From Victivallaceae bacterium (GTDB taxonomy: Bacteria; Verrucomicrobiota; Lentisphaeria; Victivallales; Victivallaceae), in NCBI GenBank assembly GCA_021647315.1, contig JAKIUY010000007.1:1-64000 (forward strand): DNA of 64,000 nt, written 5' to 3'. The notes under the pieces are model-generated. The model made no database searches, was not told the DNA's origin, and saw only the letters and a list, made by a program, of their open reading frames with translations. Each line of letters starts with the position of its first letter. Within the stretch, counting starts at the first letter, position 1. Position numbers and translations under genes: made by a program. Shown piece after piece: positions 23,461-32,086 of the stretch.

Positions 23461-24336
23461 TTATATCAGGGGGAGCGTTTTATTCCAGCCACGTTGTTTA
23501 AGCTCTTCGACCAGTTCAACCACTAAATTTTCCGGGGCGGAAGCTCCGGCTGAAATACCAATATTCCCGGCATCAACTAACATTGCGTCTTCAAGTTCAG
23601 ACACCCGATCGAGCATAAATGATCGAGCCCCGGCACGTTCCGCGGTTTCACGCATTCGATTGGAATTTGAACTGGTCGCGGAACCAACAATCAATATCAC
23701 ATCGCAGTGCTCCGACAGTGCCATCACAGCCTCCTGACGTCGTCGCGTCGCGTAACATATATCAGTTGCTGAACTGTTTAACCCCGGAAACTTAGCGCGT
23801 AACGCTGTCATTATATCTTCAGTATCGTAAATGCTGAGGGTTGTCTGGGTCAAGCATGCTACCGATCGTTCATCAACCGTCAAATTTTCCACATCAGCAA
23901 TAGTTTCCACCACGTCAGCTTTACCATCAATCTGCCCCAGCGTACCAATAATTTCCGGATGCGAACAATGGCCGATTAAAATAATGCGGTCACCGGCATC
24001 AAAACGTTCACGGGCTTTATAATGAATTTTCTTTACCAGTGGACATGTTGCATCAATAATCTGCAGTTTCAGTGCCCCAGCCTGTTCTTCAATGTGCCGT
24101 GGCACACCATGCGCGCTGAATATCAACGGTAATCCTGTCGGAATGCCATCCAGAGTCTTGACGAAGATAATCCCCTGTCGCTGAAGAGATTTCACAATAA
24201 AATTATTGTGAACAATTGAATTGAAGACAAAAATCGGTGTGCTGAATTTATTCAGGGCATCATCAACGGCCGCCAATGCCCGACGTACTCCAGCACAGAA
24301 CCCGCGGGGTTCAGCCAAATAAATATTTTTTTTCAT
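23461..24336 (-). CDS. ispH: 4-hydroxy-3-methylbut-2-enyl diphosphate reductase
   Basis: The 291-residue protein begins with IYLAEPRGFCAGVRRAL and has the three cluster cysteines (GFCAG; DATCPLVKKIHYKAR; ATDICYATRRRQ) plus the substrate-binding FSAHGVP and GHCSHPEIIGT motifs. IspH is an iron-sulfur enzyme that performs the last step of the MEP isoprenoid pathway, giving IPP and DMAPP. Length is normal. It appears to be transcribed alone on the minus strand. Confidence 0.95.
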   Translation of the reverse strand: MKKNIYLAEPRGFCAGVRRALAAVDDALNKFSTPIFVFNSIVHNNFIVKSLQRQGIIFVKTLDGIPTGLPLIFSAHGVPRHIEEQAGALKLQIIDATCPLVKKIHYKARERFDAGDRIILIGHCSHPEIIGTLGQIDGKADVVETIADVENLTVDERSVACLTQTTLSIYDTEDIMTALRAKFPGLNSSATDICYATRRRQEAVMALSEHCDVILIVGSATSSNSNRMRETAERAGARSFMLDRVSELEDAMLVDAGNIGISAGASAPENLVVELVEELKQRGWNKTLPLI

Positions 24337-24683
24337 AAACAGAAGATACCCGCTTAAATAAAAAAATCAACGGAGGCTGAGATAAAATTCAAAGTGTTAC
24401 TTCGTCTTTCGTTACACTCAAGTATTCTGCGGCAAAACCGCTTTTGGTTTTACGCCACGTCAGGAATTCAAGATAACGTTTGATCTTTTCTGATCATATT
24501 GGCAAGCTCTGGTTGATTTAGCTAATTAATCTGCTATCGTATTCTTTCAGATTATAAGTATCAGAACGTTCAGTATCGAAGAGAAAAACGAATATTGAAT
24601 CCTGCAAAGCAGGACAAGCATTGAATTGATCACACTCTGCGTGACATTAATCATTAACCGTTAATCATTAATCATTAAAAACA
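24337..24683. other. Gap between ispH and oppF; no gene seen
   Basis: A divergent intergenic region containing a small hairpin (gcggcaaaaccgc near 24431) and an attaatcattaaccgttaat reiteration just before oppF. No open frame or clear promoter pair was recognised. Confidence 0.45.
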
Positions 24684-25655
24684 ATGGCACTGCTCGAAGT
24701 AAAACAATTAAAAGTATGGTATCCGGTGGCAGGCAAGCTTTTTCAGCCTAAACGCTATGTAAAAGCCGTCGACGGGGTTGATCTTTCAATCGCCACCGGT
24801 GAAACTGTTGGTCTGGTCGGAGAGAGCGGTTGCGGCAAAAGTACTCTCGGGCGGGCTGTCGTCAGACTGGAGACACCACACGCCGGCACTATCACCATCA
24901 AGGATATGAATATTGCTGAATTGCACGGCAGCAAACTACGCCGGGCACGCAGTGCATTTCAAATGATTTTCCAGGATCCCTATGGCTCATTGAATCCACG
25001 CATGACAGTTTTTGCTGCTATTAATGAAGTTCTGCAAATCCATTCTAAACTAAACCGCAATGAGCGGGCCGAGCGAACTATAGAACTGCTGGAAATGGTC
25101 AATCTCGGAAAAGAACAGATGTTTCGCTATCCGCACCAATTCAGTGGTGGACAACGTCAACGCATCGGCATTGCCCGTGCCCTGGCCGTCAACCCGCAAC
25201 TGATTATCGCGGATGAACCGGTTTCAGCACTTGATGTCAGTGTTCAAGCTCAGGTCATCAACCTGCTGATGGAAATTCAGCGTAAGACTGATATTGCGTT
25301 TCTGTTCATCGCCCACGATCTGGCGGTAGTTGAACATATCAGTAGTCGAATTATGGTAATGTACCTGGGAAAAATAGTCGAAAGCGGCTCGTCGAAGATA
25401 ATTTGTTCAAAACCACGTCATCCATATACCAGCGCGTTGCTCTCAGCGGTGCCGACAATAAACGCCGATAAACGACAATCACGCACTGTACTCAATGGCG
25501 ATGTGCCATCGCCGATCGACCCACCGAGTGGTTGTCCGTTTCATCCAAGGTGCCCTGTTGCACAGGAAAAGTGTCGCAAAGAGAGTCCACAACTACAACC
25601 GGCAAGCAAAACCGGCAAACAGCATTTAGTGGCATGTTTTTTTCCTATATCATGA
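24684..25655 (+). CDS. Oligopeptide/dipeptide ABC transporter ATP-binding protein (OppF-type)
   Basis: The 323-residue ATPase has Walker A GESGCGKST, Q-loop FQDPYGSLNPRM, signature FSGGQRQRIGIARAL, Walker B LIIADEPVSALD and switch His in FIAHDL. The C-terminal oligopeptide-transporter tail is present (HPYTSALLSAVP and CPFHPRCPVAQEKC with its cysteines). It would energise peptide import with a second ATPase, two permeases and a binding protein, none of which is nearby. Either they lie elsewhere or the subunit is shared. Confidence 0.88.
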   Translation: MALLEVKQLKVWYPVAGKLFQPKRYVKAVDGVDLSIATGETVGLVGESGCGKSTLGRAVVRLETPHAGTITIKDMNIAELHGSKLRRARSAFQMIFQDPYGSLNPRMTVFAAINEVLQIHSKLNRNERAERTIELLEMVNLGKEQMFRYPHQFSGGQRQRIGIARALAVNPQLIIADEPVSALDVSVQAQVINLLMEIQRKTDIAFLFIAHDLAVVEHISSRIMVMYLGKIVESGSSKIICSKPRHPYTSALLSAVPTINADKRQSRTVLNGDVPSPIDPPSGCPFHPRCPVAQEKCRKESPQLQPASKTGKQHLVACFFPIS

Positions 25656-25967
25656 TTGAACGGGATATTTGACTAAGGGCTCACAAAAAAAAGAGTAAAT
25701 ATAACCGGCTTTGCCGGAACTAATAAAAATAAAAAACGTTAGCCACGAATGCACGAATAAAAAACAGAACTTTCAGTCGCTAATGCGTAAATTTATAAAT
25801 TAGACTGAGGTATTACGAAGCGTAATAATTTCCTATTGTATTCAAATATTATCAGCATTTTTCTTTACTTATGGTAAAGTCAGGTTATAATTATAACGAG
25901 TGGTATTTTTATCTTCTCATGAGACTGCAAACAGGTTAACAGGTTAATATAAACAGGAGTTTTAATT
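25656..25967. other. Intergenic region with repeat and promoter
   Basis: No gene is seen. It holds an inverted TTCCGGC-type repeat (25701-25720) and a promoter-like pair at 25864-25891. Confidence 0.5.
25864..25891 (+). promoter_or_regulatory. Candidate promoter of the 25968 gene
   Basis: TTTACT, a 16-base spacer and TATAAT. The predicted transcript start is about 70 bases before the ATG, which has AGGAG 8 bases upstream. Confidence 0.5.
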
Positions 25968-26624
25968 ATGAAGAGATTTTTTATTGTTTCACTTATCATT
26001 CTGAGTGTTATTTTTGGCGGACAACTCTGCCGTGCCGGTGCTATTGATGCTGAATGGTCACCGTTTGAATTTGGTATTTTTACCCCGGTTCAGATTTTTG
26101 ACGAAGAGAGCAATATCTGTTTTTTACGCCTCTCCGCATTCTATACAAAAAACAGAGCCGCATACGGCTTCGACTTCGGCTTTATTAATGACTCGACCGA
26201 TAGTGCGGGCTTGCAAATTGCTGTATTGAACCTCTGTCGTGATTCGCAGATGGGGCTCGGGATAGGATTAATAAATTTTTCCATGAAAAGTATTTATGGT
26301 TGCCAGATTGGTGCGTTCAATAAGTCAGGTACAGGAAAAATTCTAGATGAATATGATAATGCCGGTGGCGTACAAATCGGTTGGGTTAATCTGTCAAAAT
26401 CAATCTTCAGCGGCGTCCAGATTGGTATTGCCAATCTAAGTACAGCAAAATTCAGTGGTCTCCAACTCGGTTTTGTCAACAGTGACCGTGACCATAACAG
26501 CTTTGACAAGGTTCTGGACTATAAAGATAAGGCAGACCATACAGATGATGTCTGTGTTCAGATTGGCCTGCTTAATTTCAATGAAGACGGCTTCCTGCCG
26601 ATTTCACCATTTATTAATTTTTAA
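25968..26624 (+). CDS. LA_2272-like repeat protein, exported
   Basis: A 218-residue protein with a signal peptide (FFIVSLIILSVIFGGQLC, cleavage near 25). The mature part has repeated GxQIGxxN-type units: AGLQIAVLNL, GLGIGLINF, GCQIGAFNK, GVQIGWVNL, GVQIGIANL, GLQLGFVNS, CVQIGLLNF. This pattern is typical of LA_2272/LA_2273-like surface proteins, probably a beta-helix or beta-barrel-like fold in the envelope. Function unknown. Confidence 0.75.
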   Translation: MKRFFIVSLIILSVIFGGQLCRAGAIDAEWSPFEFGIFTPVQIFDEESNICFLRLSAFYTKNRAAYGFDFGFINDSTDSAGLQIAVLNLCRDSQMGLGIGLINFSMKSIYGCQIGAFNKSGTGKILDEYDNAGGVQIGWVNLSKSIFSGVQIGIANLSTAKFSGLQLGFVNSDRDHNSFDKVLDYKDKADHTDDVCVQIGLLNFNEDGFLPISPFINF

Positions 26625-26793
26625 TAGACAAACTATCTCCTTACTTCAGTCCGTTTTTTTTGCACCAACGGTGCATCTCATTCTAGCGAAGAGGCAACGC
26701 CCCTGGAAATTTAATCATATCATTCCCCATCCTCTGAATGAGGGCTTCAAGGTATTAATCTTAGCATCAGTTTCAAGTTTCCTGGCACCAAAC

Positions 26794-27507
26794 TTACTTC
26801 ACTGGACGGGTATAGACAATTGCGGTGCCGTCTTCGGCAATTGAGACCAACATCAGACTGCGTGGTCTATTTTTGAAAAATATTTCACCCCGGCCATTCG
26901 GCAATGAATCTTCACCGGACACCGCATCCCAGCCGTTAGCTCTGAGTGAACCAGCAACTTCTCTAAGAGCATCCGCGGCATGCGCTGCAGTGGAAAAGAC
27001 TCCATAATGGGCTTTACGTTTTGGAAAATAGATATATTGCCGAATAATGCCATCAGCCGTCTTCGGCAGTTGCTGTGGCCAGACCAACAGTTTCGGCAGT
27101 TTATTCGGTAACATCAATGAAAAGCAGAGAATCGGCAACCCTTTGCCGGAATAGATAAACAGCAGTCGTTTAAGCATGCCGTTTTTCATCGTTTCAGTTG
27201 CAAGAATCGAGGTTGAGTTTGCTGCTATTTTCGCATCTGGAGAAAGTTTTTTAAGTTGATAGAGCAAATCTTCAAGAGAGATGTCAATCATTTTCACTTC
27301 AAGTTTGAGCTTCACACCATTAACTTCAATCGGTTCGGTCATGATTGACTTACCCGCGGTCAGGTCACTTAACCGCATCCCATCACCACTATTATCCCCA
27401 GATGATGGTGCCCGTAAAGTAAATACTTCACCACAGACAACAAATGGCAACATCGTCAGCATCAAAATAGCGCCGACGATAAATATTCTATATTGTAATT
27501 TCATCAT
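26794..27507 (-). CDS. Exported protein of unknown function
   Basis: The 237-residue product has a signal peptide (RIFIVGAILMLTMLPFVVCG, cleavage near 26). The mature sequence alternates hydrophobic strands and charged loops (LKLEVKMIDISLEDLLYQLK; SLMLVSIAEDGTAIVYTRPV). I do not recognise the family. It lies 28 bases upstream of, and convergent with, no other gene on its strand except the peptidase gene 27534-28142, which precedes it; the dprA, peptidase and this gene may be one transcript. Confidence 0.6.
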   Translation of the reverse strand: MMKLQYRIFIVGAILMLTMLPFVVCGEVFTLRAPSSGDNSGDGMRLSDLTAGKSIMTEPIEVNGVKLKLEVKMIDISLEDLLYQLKKLSPDAKIAANSTSILATETMKNGMLKRLLFIYSGKGLPILCFSLMLPNKLPKLLVWPQQLPKTADGIIRQYIYFPKRKAHYGVFSTAAHAADALREVAGSLRANGWDAVSGEDSLPNGRGEIFFKNRPRSLMLVSIAEDGTAIVYTRPVK

Positions 27508-27533
27508 AGCTATAAAACGTCCTTTTTAAGTTT

Positions 27534-28142
27534 TTATTGCTTTGCAACCTTGTCAATTTTTTCTGGACTAATAAAGAAACGCCAGGGGAAACGGATGTGC
27601 CATGAACCGTCTGAGTCACGGTGCCCGATGCGACGATTGTTCAGTATCATAAATTCATCTTCACGCTGCTGACGTTTGAAGGTTTTAAATGTCAGCCTGT
27701 TATCATAGAGTTTCAGCCGGTAGAGAATGCCAATATTGGCAATCAAGAGACATAGCGTTCTGATTAGTGGAAATAATTTCCGCCGAATTTGACGAGCAAT
27801 AAAAATTTTTCGGTGAACCAACATACCGAGATGCCCATTGGCTATTTTTATCGTCCTGCTACCCCGTTTAAGGACTACTAATTGGGGGTTCAGGGTTGCG
27901 GTTACGGTATAAGAGTCAATCTCTGAATTATTATCACCACGGGTTATTGCTCCCTCATTATTAAACCCCACAATACGGTGAACGACTGTAATGGTCGGAT
28001 CATCAGGTTTTGGGTAACAGATAACATCCCCAATCCTGAAAGACTCAAAATTCACATCAGGGGCAATAATAATACCATCACCAGGCAGAAAGAGCGGGTG
28101 CATACTTGGACCAAGATAATTGTAATCAGAAATAAGTTTCAT
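27534..28142 (-). CDS. S24/S26-family peptidase, SipW/ER signal-peptidase-like
   Basis: The 202-residue protein has the nucleophile motif GPSMHPLFLPGDG (Ser13) and a partner region TVVHRIVGF, then TRGDNN. His in place of the usual Lys is the pattern of ER/SipW-type signal peptidases (Ser-His). No membrane anchor precedes the catalytic Ser, which is unusual for a signal peptidase, though a hydrophobic segment (LIRTLCLLIANIGILY) lies near residue 130. The 4-base overlap with dprA indicates coupled translation. It may process a specialised substrate; the assignment to exported-protein maturation is an inference. Confidence 0.7.
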   Translation of the reverse strand: MKLISDYNYLGPSMHPLFLPGDGIIIAPDVNFESFRIGDVICYPKPDDPTITVVHRIVGFNNEGAITRGDNNSEIDSYTVTATLNPQLVVLKRGSRTIKIANGHLGMLVHRKIFIARQIRRKLFPLIRTLCLLIANIGILYRLKLYDNRLTFKTFKRQQREDEFMILNNRRIGHRDSDGSWHIRFPWRFFISPEKIDKVAKQ

Positions 28143-29242
28143 AATGAGTATATTTTCCCGGGCAATTGAGAGACAACCTGTTCGATCTCAAGTTTCATCA
28201 TTACACTCATCAAAGTTCCAGCATTGATGGCGGTGATATTGGCAAGTTCATCTAAGGATAATGAGTCTGTCTGTAACGCCTCAACAACTTTACGTTCATT
28301 TTCATTGAGTTGGTCTAGGTCAATAGTGGCTTGCTGAGCTATAGGAGTTTCAACATCGAATAAATCCGGTTGAAATTCAAATTCATTAATAATATCTTCG
28401 ATATCTTCAGTCAAAACAGCACCGTCACGAATCAGTTTATTGCAACCTTTAGCCTGTGGATTATCTGCCTGCCCCGGAACGGCAAAAACTGAACGCCCCT
28501 GTTCAAGTGCACAGTTAGCAGTAATCAATGCCCCGCTTTTCAATCCAGCTTCGATGACCAGAGTTGAACGGCATAATCCTGAAACAATTCGATTACGGCG
28601 CGGAAATGATTGCCGGCTGGCAGGGAAATCCATCGGAAATTCACTGATTACCGCACCGCCTTGTTTAATAATATCTCTGGCTAATGGAATATGATCTTGA
28701 GGATGAATACGCGCCAAACCACTGCCTAATACGGCAACAGTAATACCGCCAGCATCAAGACAGGCTTGATGAGCAATAGCATCAACCCCATAGGCTAATC
28801 CTGAAACAACTGTCCAATGGGCATAGCCAAGTGACTCCGACAAGTGACGGGCCATTTTCCGACCATAATTAGAGACGCGCCGAGAACCAACAACCGCAAT
28901 CGCTTTGCTACCGAATTCAGGTAGCACACCTCTAACATAAAGACAGAGTGGAGGATCATAGATCTCTTTCAGAATCGCGGGGTAATTATCATCAGCCAGG
29001 GTTATTATACTCACTCCGCCTTTGACCGCGAATTCAAGTTCATGTTCCAGATTGACAAAATTCTGCCAGCCTGCGATTTGCTCAGCTAACTTAGCGCCAA
29101 TACCGCTGGCAGTCGCCAAGCTGGCCTGGCTTTGCGCAAAAATATTTTCCACACTGCCAAAGCGCTCCAGCAGACTCTTTACTTTCGCATGACCAATACC
29201 GTTAAGCAGATTTAATATTATATATGCATTGCGGTCATTCAT
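28139..29242 (-). CDS. dprA: DNA-processing protein DprA
   Basis: The 367-residue protein has an N-terminal helix-hairpin-helix region (LLNGIGHAKVKSLLERFG), the DprA Rossmann-like core (AIAVVGSRRVSNYGRKMA, VVSGLAYGVDAIAHQACL, TVAVLGSGLARIHP, SEFPMDFPASRQSFPRRNRI, ALEQGRSVFAVPG) and a C-terminal winged-helix region. DprA loads RecA on incoming single-stranded DNA in natural transformation. It overlaps the peptidase gene by 4 bases. Length is normal. Confidence 0.95.
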   Translation of the reverse strand: MNDRNAYIILNLLNGIGHAKVKSLLERFGSVENIFAQSQASLATASGIGAKLAEQIAGWQNFVNLEHELEFAVKGGVSIITLADDNYPAILKEIYDPPLCLYVRGVLPEFGSKAIAVVGSRRVSNYGRKMARHLSESLGYAHWTVVSGLAYGVDAIAHQACLDAGGITVAVLGSGLARIHPQDHIPLARDIIKQGGAVISEFPMDFPASRQSFPRRNRIVSGLCRSTLVIEAGLKSGALITANCALEQGRSVFAVPGQADNPQAKGCNKLIRDGAVLTEDIEDIINEFEFQPDLFDVETPIAQQATIDLDQLNENERKVVEALQTDSLSLDELANITAINAGTLMSVMMKLEIEQVVSQLPGKIYSL

Positions 29243-29364
29243 TCACCCAGTCCCCTTATCTATGATATATTTTTATTAACTAAATCAGAAATCCTTACCC
29301 CTGTGTAAAGTTTGAGCTAAGGGATCACAAAAAAATAAATTGGAGTGAACCCTTAGCTGAAGTA

Positions 29365-29379
29365 TACCCATTATGGGTA
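29365..29379. promoter_or_regulatory. Palindrome tacccattatgggta
   Basis: A perfect 7-1-7 palindrome about 125 bases upstream of dprA; the best match to the CCCAnnnTGGG motif seen at 11960, 39421 and 40491. Confidence 0.4.
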
Positions 29380-29476
29380 GTTTTTAGTTATTTTATCTGG
29401 CAAATCAAGCTCAAATGTACAGAATAAAAGTTTAAAATTCAACCTAAACGAGTATATTATCAGAGGAAACTGTTAA

Positions 29477-29563
29477 TGACACCTTTATTCGCAGCCGGGA
29501 GGCTGCTCCCACCTTAAATGTGGGAGCGACGTTCTCGTCGCGAATTGTTTTGGTGTCATCTCT
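29477..29563. repeat. 87-bp multi-hairpin REP/BIME-like repeat
   Basis: The outer ends tgacacc/ggtgtca pair, and inside are three further hairpins: agccgggaggct, ctcccaccttaaatgtgggag and gacgttctcgtc. A partial copy with compensatory changes is at 10309-10370. The structure suggests a REP-like transposable palindrome cluster. Confidence 0.75.
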
Positions 29564-29633
29564 ATTTCCTAACAGATCAAGATTTCTGAAATTTCAAAGA
29601 AATTTCTTTAAAATTAATACAAACGGAGCGGAG

Positions 29634-29674
29634 AAAAGCCTTTAATTTCCGCAATGCGGAAAATAAAGGCTTTT
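29634..29674 (-). terminator. Long hairpin after aroB
   Basis: aaaagcctttaatttccgc / gcggaaaataaaggctttt forms an 18-bp near-perfect stem with a 3-base loop, 11 bases beyond the aroB stop. It is AT-rich with terminal T residues and would fold on either strand. Confidence 0.6.
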
Positions 29675-29684
29675 CGAGTACCGT

Positions 29685-30782
29685 CTAGCTACTGAAAGTG
29701 CTGTACTGCTTTATTGCGTCAAGAATCATTGCTGACGGGGCATCATCAACAACTTCAGCCCGGCCAATCCCACGTGGCAGAACCACCACGGTTGTCCCAT
29801 CAGTATTCTTTTTATCGCTTTTCATTGCTTCGCGAATCGCCTCAGGGGCTAATTCAGTTGAACATGGCAGACCGAGGGATTCGAGCAAAATACGTTGTTT
29901 TTGTTCAACTCCCGGGGCACATAGTCCAAGTTTTACTGCGAGATCAGCAGCCATGCACATGCCGATTGCCACACCTTCACCATGACCGATAGAGAAATTT
30001 GCCACCTGTTCTATAGCATGCCCGAAAGTATGCCCATAGTTCAACAGGGCCCGAACACCCGCTTCGCGTTCATCTTCCGCGACTATTTTTGCTTTAATTT
30101 TACAGCACCTGGCGATTATTTGAGCATAAAAATCGAGATCAAGGTTTAAAAGTTTATCAACGTTATTCTGGAGGAGATCAAACAGTTCAGCATCAATAAT
30201 TACCGCGTATTTGACAATTTCCGCTAAACCGCAACGAATTTCGCGTATATCAAGCGTCGTTAATAATTTAGGATCGATAATTACTGCTTTGGGTTGCCAG
30301 AATGCACCGACCAGATTTTTACCTTCGGGCAGATCAACCCCGGTTTTACCACCGACACTGGAATCAACCATTGCCAGCAGTGAAGTCGGGATCTGAATAA
30401 ATTCAATGCCCCGCATATAGGTGGCAGCGGCAAATCCGGCAATATCACCACTGACTCCACCACCGAGGGCAACTATCAGTGATTTACGATTAAGTCCCGC
30501 TTTAACGGCATCATGATAGATTGCCGCCATAGTATTCAGATGTTTATTCTCTTCGCCTTCGGGAAAGACCGAACTGCTGACTTCAGCACCAGCCTCGCGC
30601 AGTTTTTGTTCCATGCGTTCGCCATAAAGGCTATAGACATGTGAATCCGCAATCACTAAACAGCGACGTTTATCAATCTTTTCTTTCAGGAGTTCCAGTG
30701 TTTGGTCAAGTAATCCCGGTCTGATTGTGATAGTGTAGGAACGCTCATCCAATCCGACATTTACGGTAATATTATTGCTCAT
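29685..30782 (-). CDS. aroB: 3-dehydroquinate synthase
   Basis: The 365-residue protein has NAD-binding and metal motifs of AroB: IVALGGGVSGDIAGFAAATY, FIQIPTSLLAMVDSSVGGKT, NLVGAFWQPKAV, LNYGHTFGHAIE with the zinc His residues, and SIGHGEGVAIGM. It converts DAHP to 3-dehydroquinate, step two of the shikimate pathway. The coding region is flanked by a perfect 15-bp inverted repeat (29672-29686 and 30872-30886); one arm overlaps the stop codon. Confidence 0.95.
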   Translation of the reverse strand: MSNNITVNVGLDERSYTITIRPGLLDQTLELLKEKIDKRRCLVIADSHVYSLYGERMEQKLREAGAEVSSSVFPEGEENKHLNTMAAIYHDAVKAGLNRKSLIVALGGGVSGDIAGFAAATYMRGIEFIQIPTSLLAMVDSSVGGKTGVDLPEGKNLVGAFWQPKAVIIDPKLLTTLDIREIRCGLAEIVKYAVIIDAELFDLLQNNVDKLLNLDLDFYAQIIARCCKIKAKIVAEDEREAGVRALLNYGHTFGHAIEQVANFSIGHGEGVAIGMCMAADLAVKLGLCAPGVEQKQRILLESLGLPCSTELAPEAIREAMKSDKKNTDGTTVVVLPRGIGRAEVVDDAPSAMILDAIKQYSTFSS

Positions 30783-30871
30783 TATATTCTCTTAAGTTGT
30801 TGTTTTTAGCTTAATTGTATAGTATAACATTGCCGACCGGTAATTCAATGCATTATCGGACTTGTCAAGTT

Positions 30872-30886
30872 AGACGGTACTCGAAA
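30872..30886. repeat. 15-bp inverted repeat arm flanking aroB
   Basis: agacggtactcgaaa is the exact reverse complement of 29672-29686. The two arms bracket aroB. Similar tactcgaaa ends occur in the 10397-10540 element. Confidence 0.6.
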
Positions 30887-30943
30887 GGGGTGTGCGATTG
30901 CGAATACTTTTTCGAATGCCATCGGGTTAGTCAGATCCGATCT

Positions 30944-30983
30944 GTCCAATTCGTCCAATTCGTCCAATTCGTCCAATTCGTCC
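30944..30983. repeat. 9-bp tandem repeat (gtccaattc)x4
   Basis: Four perfect tandem copies of gtccaattc plus gtcc, directly downstream of panB on its strand, non-coding. Confidence 0.9.
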
Positions 30984-30990
30984 GAAGCCC

Positions 30991-31797
30991 CTAAAACGAG
31001 TTCTTATCGGCAGGGAAATCTTTGGCTTTTACCTCACTGACATATTCGGCGAAGGCCTGTTTGATGATGTCGGTTAAATTGGCGTAACACTTGGCGTGTT
31101 TTGGCACAAAATCAGTGAAAAATCCCAATAGATCATTGACTACCTGTACCTGACCGTCACAATTAACTCCTGCCCCGATGCCGATCGTTGGAATATCCAG
31201 AGCATCGGTTATTTTACGGCTGACATTAGCTGGAATACACTCAAGCACTACGGCAAAAGCACCAGCCGCCTGGAGAGCTTTGGCCTCCTCTAACAGGCGT
31301 TTTACTTCAGCTTCACTTTTACCGGCAATGCGGTAACCACCTGAAGTCATAACTTTCTGCGGCTGTAAGCCGATGTGGCCCATCACCGGAATTCCGGCAC
31401 CGGTAAAACGGGTTGCCGTGTCAATAATTTCCATGCCACCTTCAAGTTTTACCGCATCGGCACCAGCCTCTTTCAAGTAATGGGCAGCATTGACCAAAGC
31501 ATCATTTATATCAGCCTGATAGGTCATAAAAGGCATATCACCGACCACGAATGCTTTAGGGGCACCACGCCTGACTGCGGCAGTATGATGCAGCGATTCA
31601 TCGAGGGTCAACGGCAGAGTATTTTCATAGCCGAGCACAGTCATGGCCATTGAATCGCCGACCAAAATTATATCAATTCCGCAGCTTGCGGCCAAATTCG
31701 CCATAGGCGCATCGGCGGCAGTCAGCATGACTATTTTATCATTATCACGTTTCATCCGGCGAAAAGAGTTCACCGTCAATTTTTTATCAGTTTTCAT
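30991..31797 (-). CDS. panB: 3-methyl-2-oxobutanoate hydroxymethyltransferase
   Basis: The 268-residue protein has KIVMLTAADAPMANLAA, DIILVGDSMAMTVLG (metal-binding Asp and Ser), ADAVKLEGG, VMGHIGLQPQ and IGIGAGVNCDGQV, all PanB signatures. It transfers a hydroxymethyl group from methylene-THF to 2-oxoisovalerate in pantothenate synthesis. One residue in the usual TAYD motif is changed (TAADAPMA), a mild oddity. Length normal. Confidence 0.93.
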   Translation of the reverse strand: MKTDKKLTVNSFRRMKRDNDKIVMLTAADAPMANLAASCGIDIILVGDSMAMTVLGYENTLPLTLDESLHHTAAVRRGAPKAFVVGDMPFMTYQADINDALVNAAHYLKEAGADAVKLEGGMEIIDTATRFTGAGIPVMGHIGLQPQKVMTSGGYRIAGKSEAEVKRLLEEAKALQAAGAFAVVLECIPANVSRKITDALDIPTIGIGAGVNCDGQVQVVNDLLGFFTDFVPKHAKCYANLTDIIKQAFAEYVSEVKAKDFPADKNSF

Positions 31798-31825
31798 TTT
31801 AGTAATCCAATGTTCAATTTTTCAA

Positions 31826-32008
31826 TTAAATTTGTATTGCTGTTTCGCTGTTTAAAACCGCCGAAAGCATTGAAACACCTTGTTCGGTAAAAACATTAAA
31901 CAAATATTTCCTCTGTTTTCCCCACCTGCTTTTTAAGGTCACTGATTGTAATGTTAAAGAATTGTCTTTTGGTATCACAGATTGTGATACCAAAAGATCA
32001 AACTCTTC
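31826..32008 (-). pseudogene. ORF6N-domain protein remnant
   Basis: The minus frame reads LKSRWGKQRKYLFNVFTEQG followed by VSMLSAVLNSETAIQI and a stop. This matches the well-conserved core of ORF6N (phage antirepressor-like) proteins. Upstream the frame continues as EEFDLLVSQSVIPKDN but is interrupted by a TAA at 32009-32011, and no start is seen, so it is a fossil. A perfect 14-bp stem (31966-31996) lies within it and is probably a by-product of the coding sequence. Confidence 0.65.
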
Positions 32009-32086
32009 TTAATCAAGCGTAATCATTACTTACTCCAATACAATACAGCCTTATGGGAATAAAAACAGCTGTAAACTAGTTTGCGT

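Larger units (their letters stand above)
29243..29684. other. Repeat-rich gap between aroB and dprA
   Basis: No gene is seen. It contains an imperfect inverted repeat agctaagggatcac/gtgaacccttagct (29310-29358), a CCCAttaTGGG palindrome (29365-29379), the multi-hairpin repeat (29477-29563) and a terminator-like hairpin (29634-29674). Confidence 0.6.

Noticed and set aside
31966-31996. Perfect 14-bp hairpin as a terminator
   Set aside because: It lies within the ORF6N remnant and has no T-run on either strand; more likely a result of the coding sequence.
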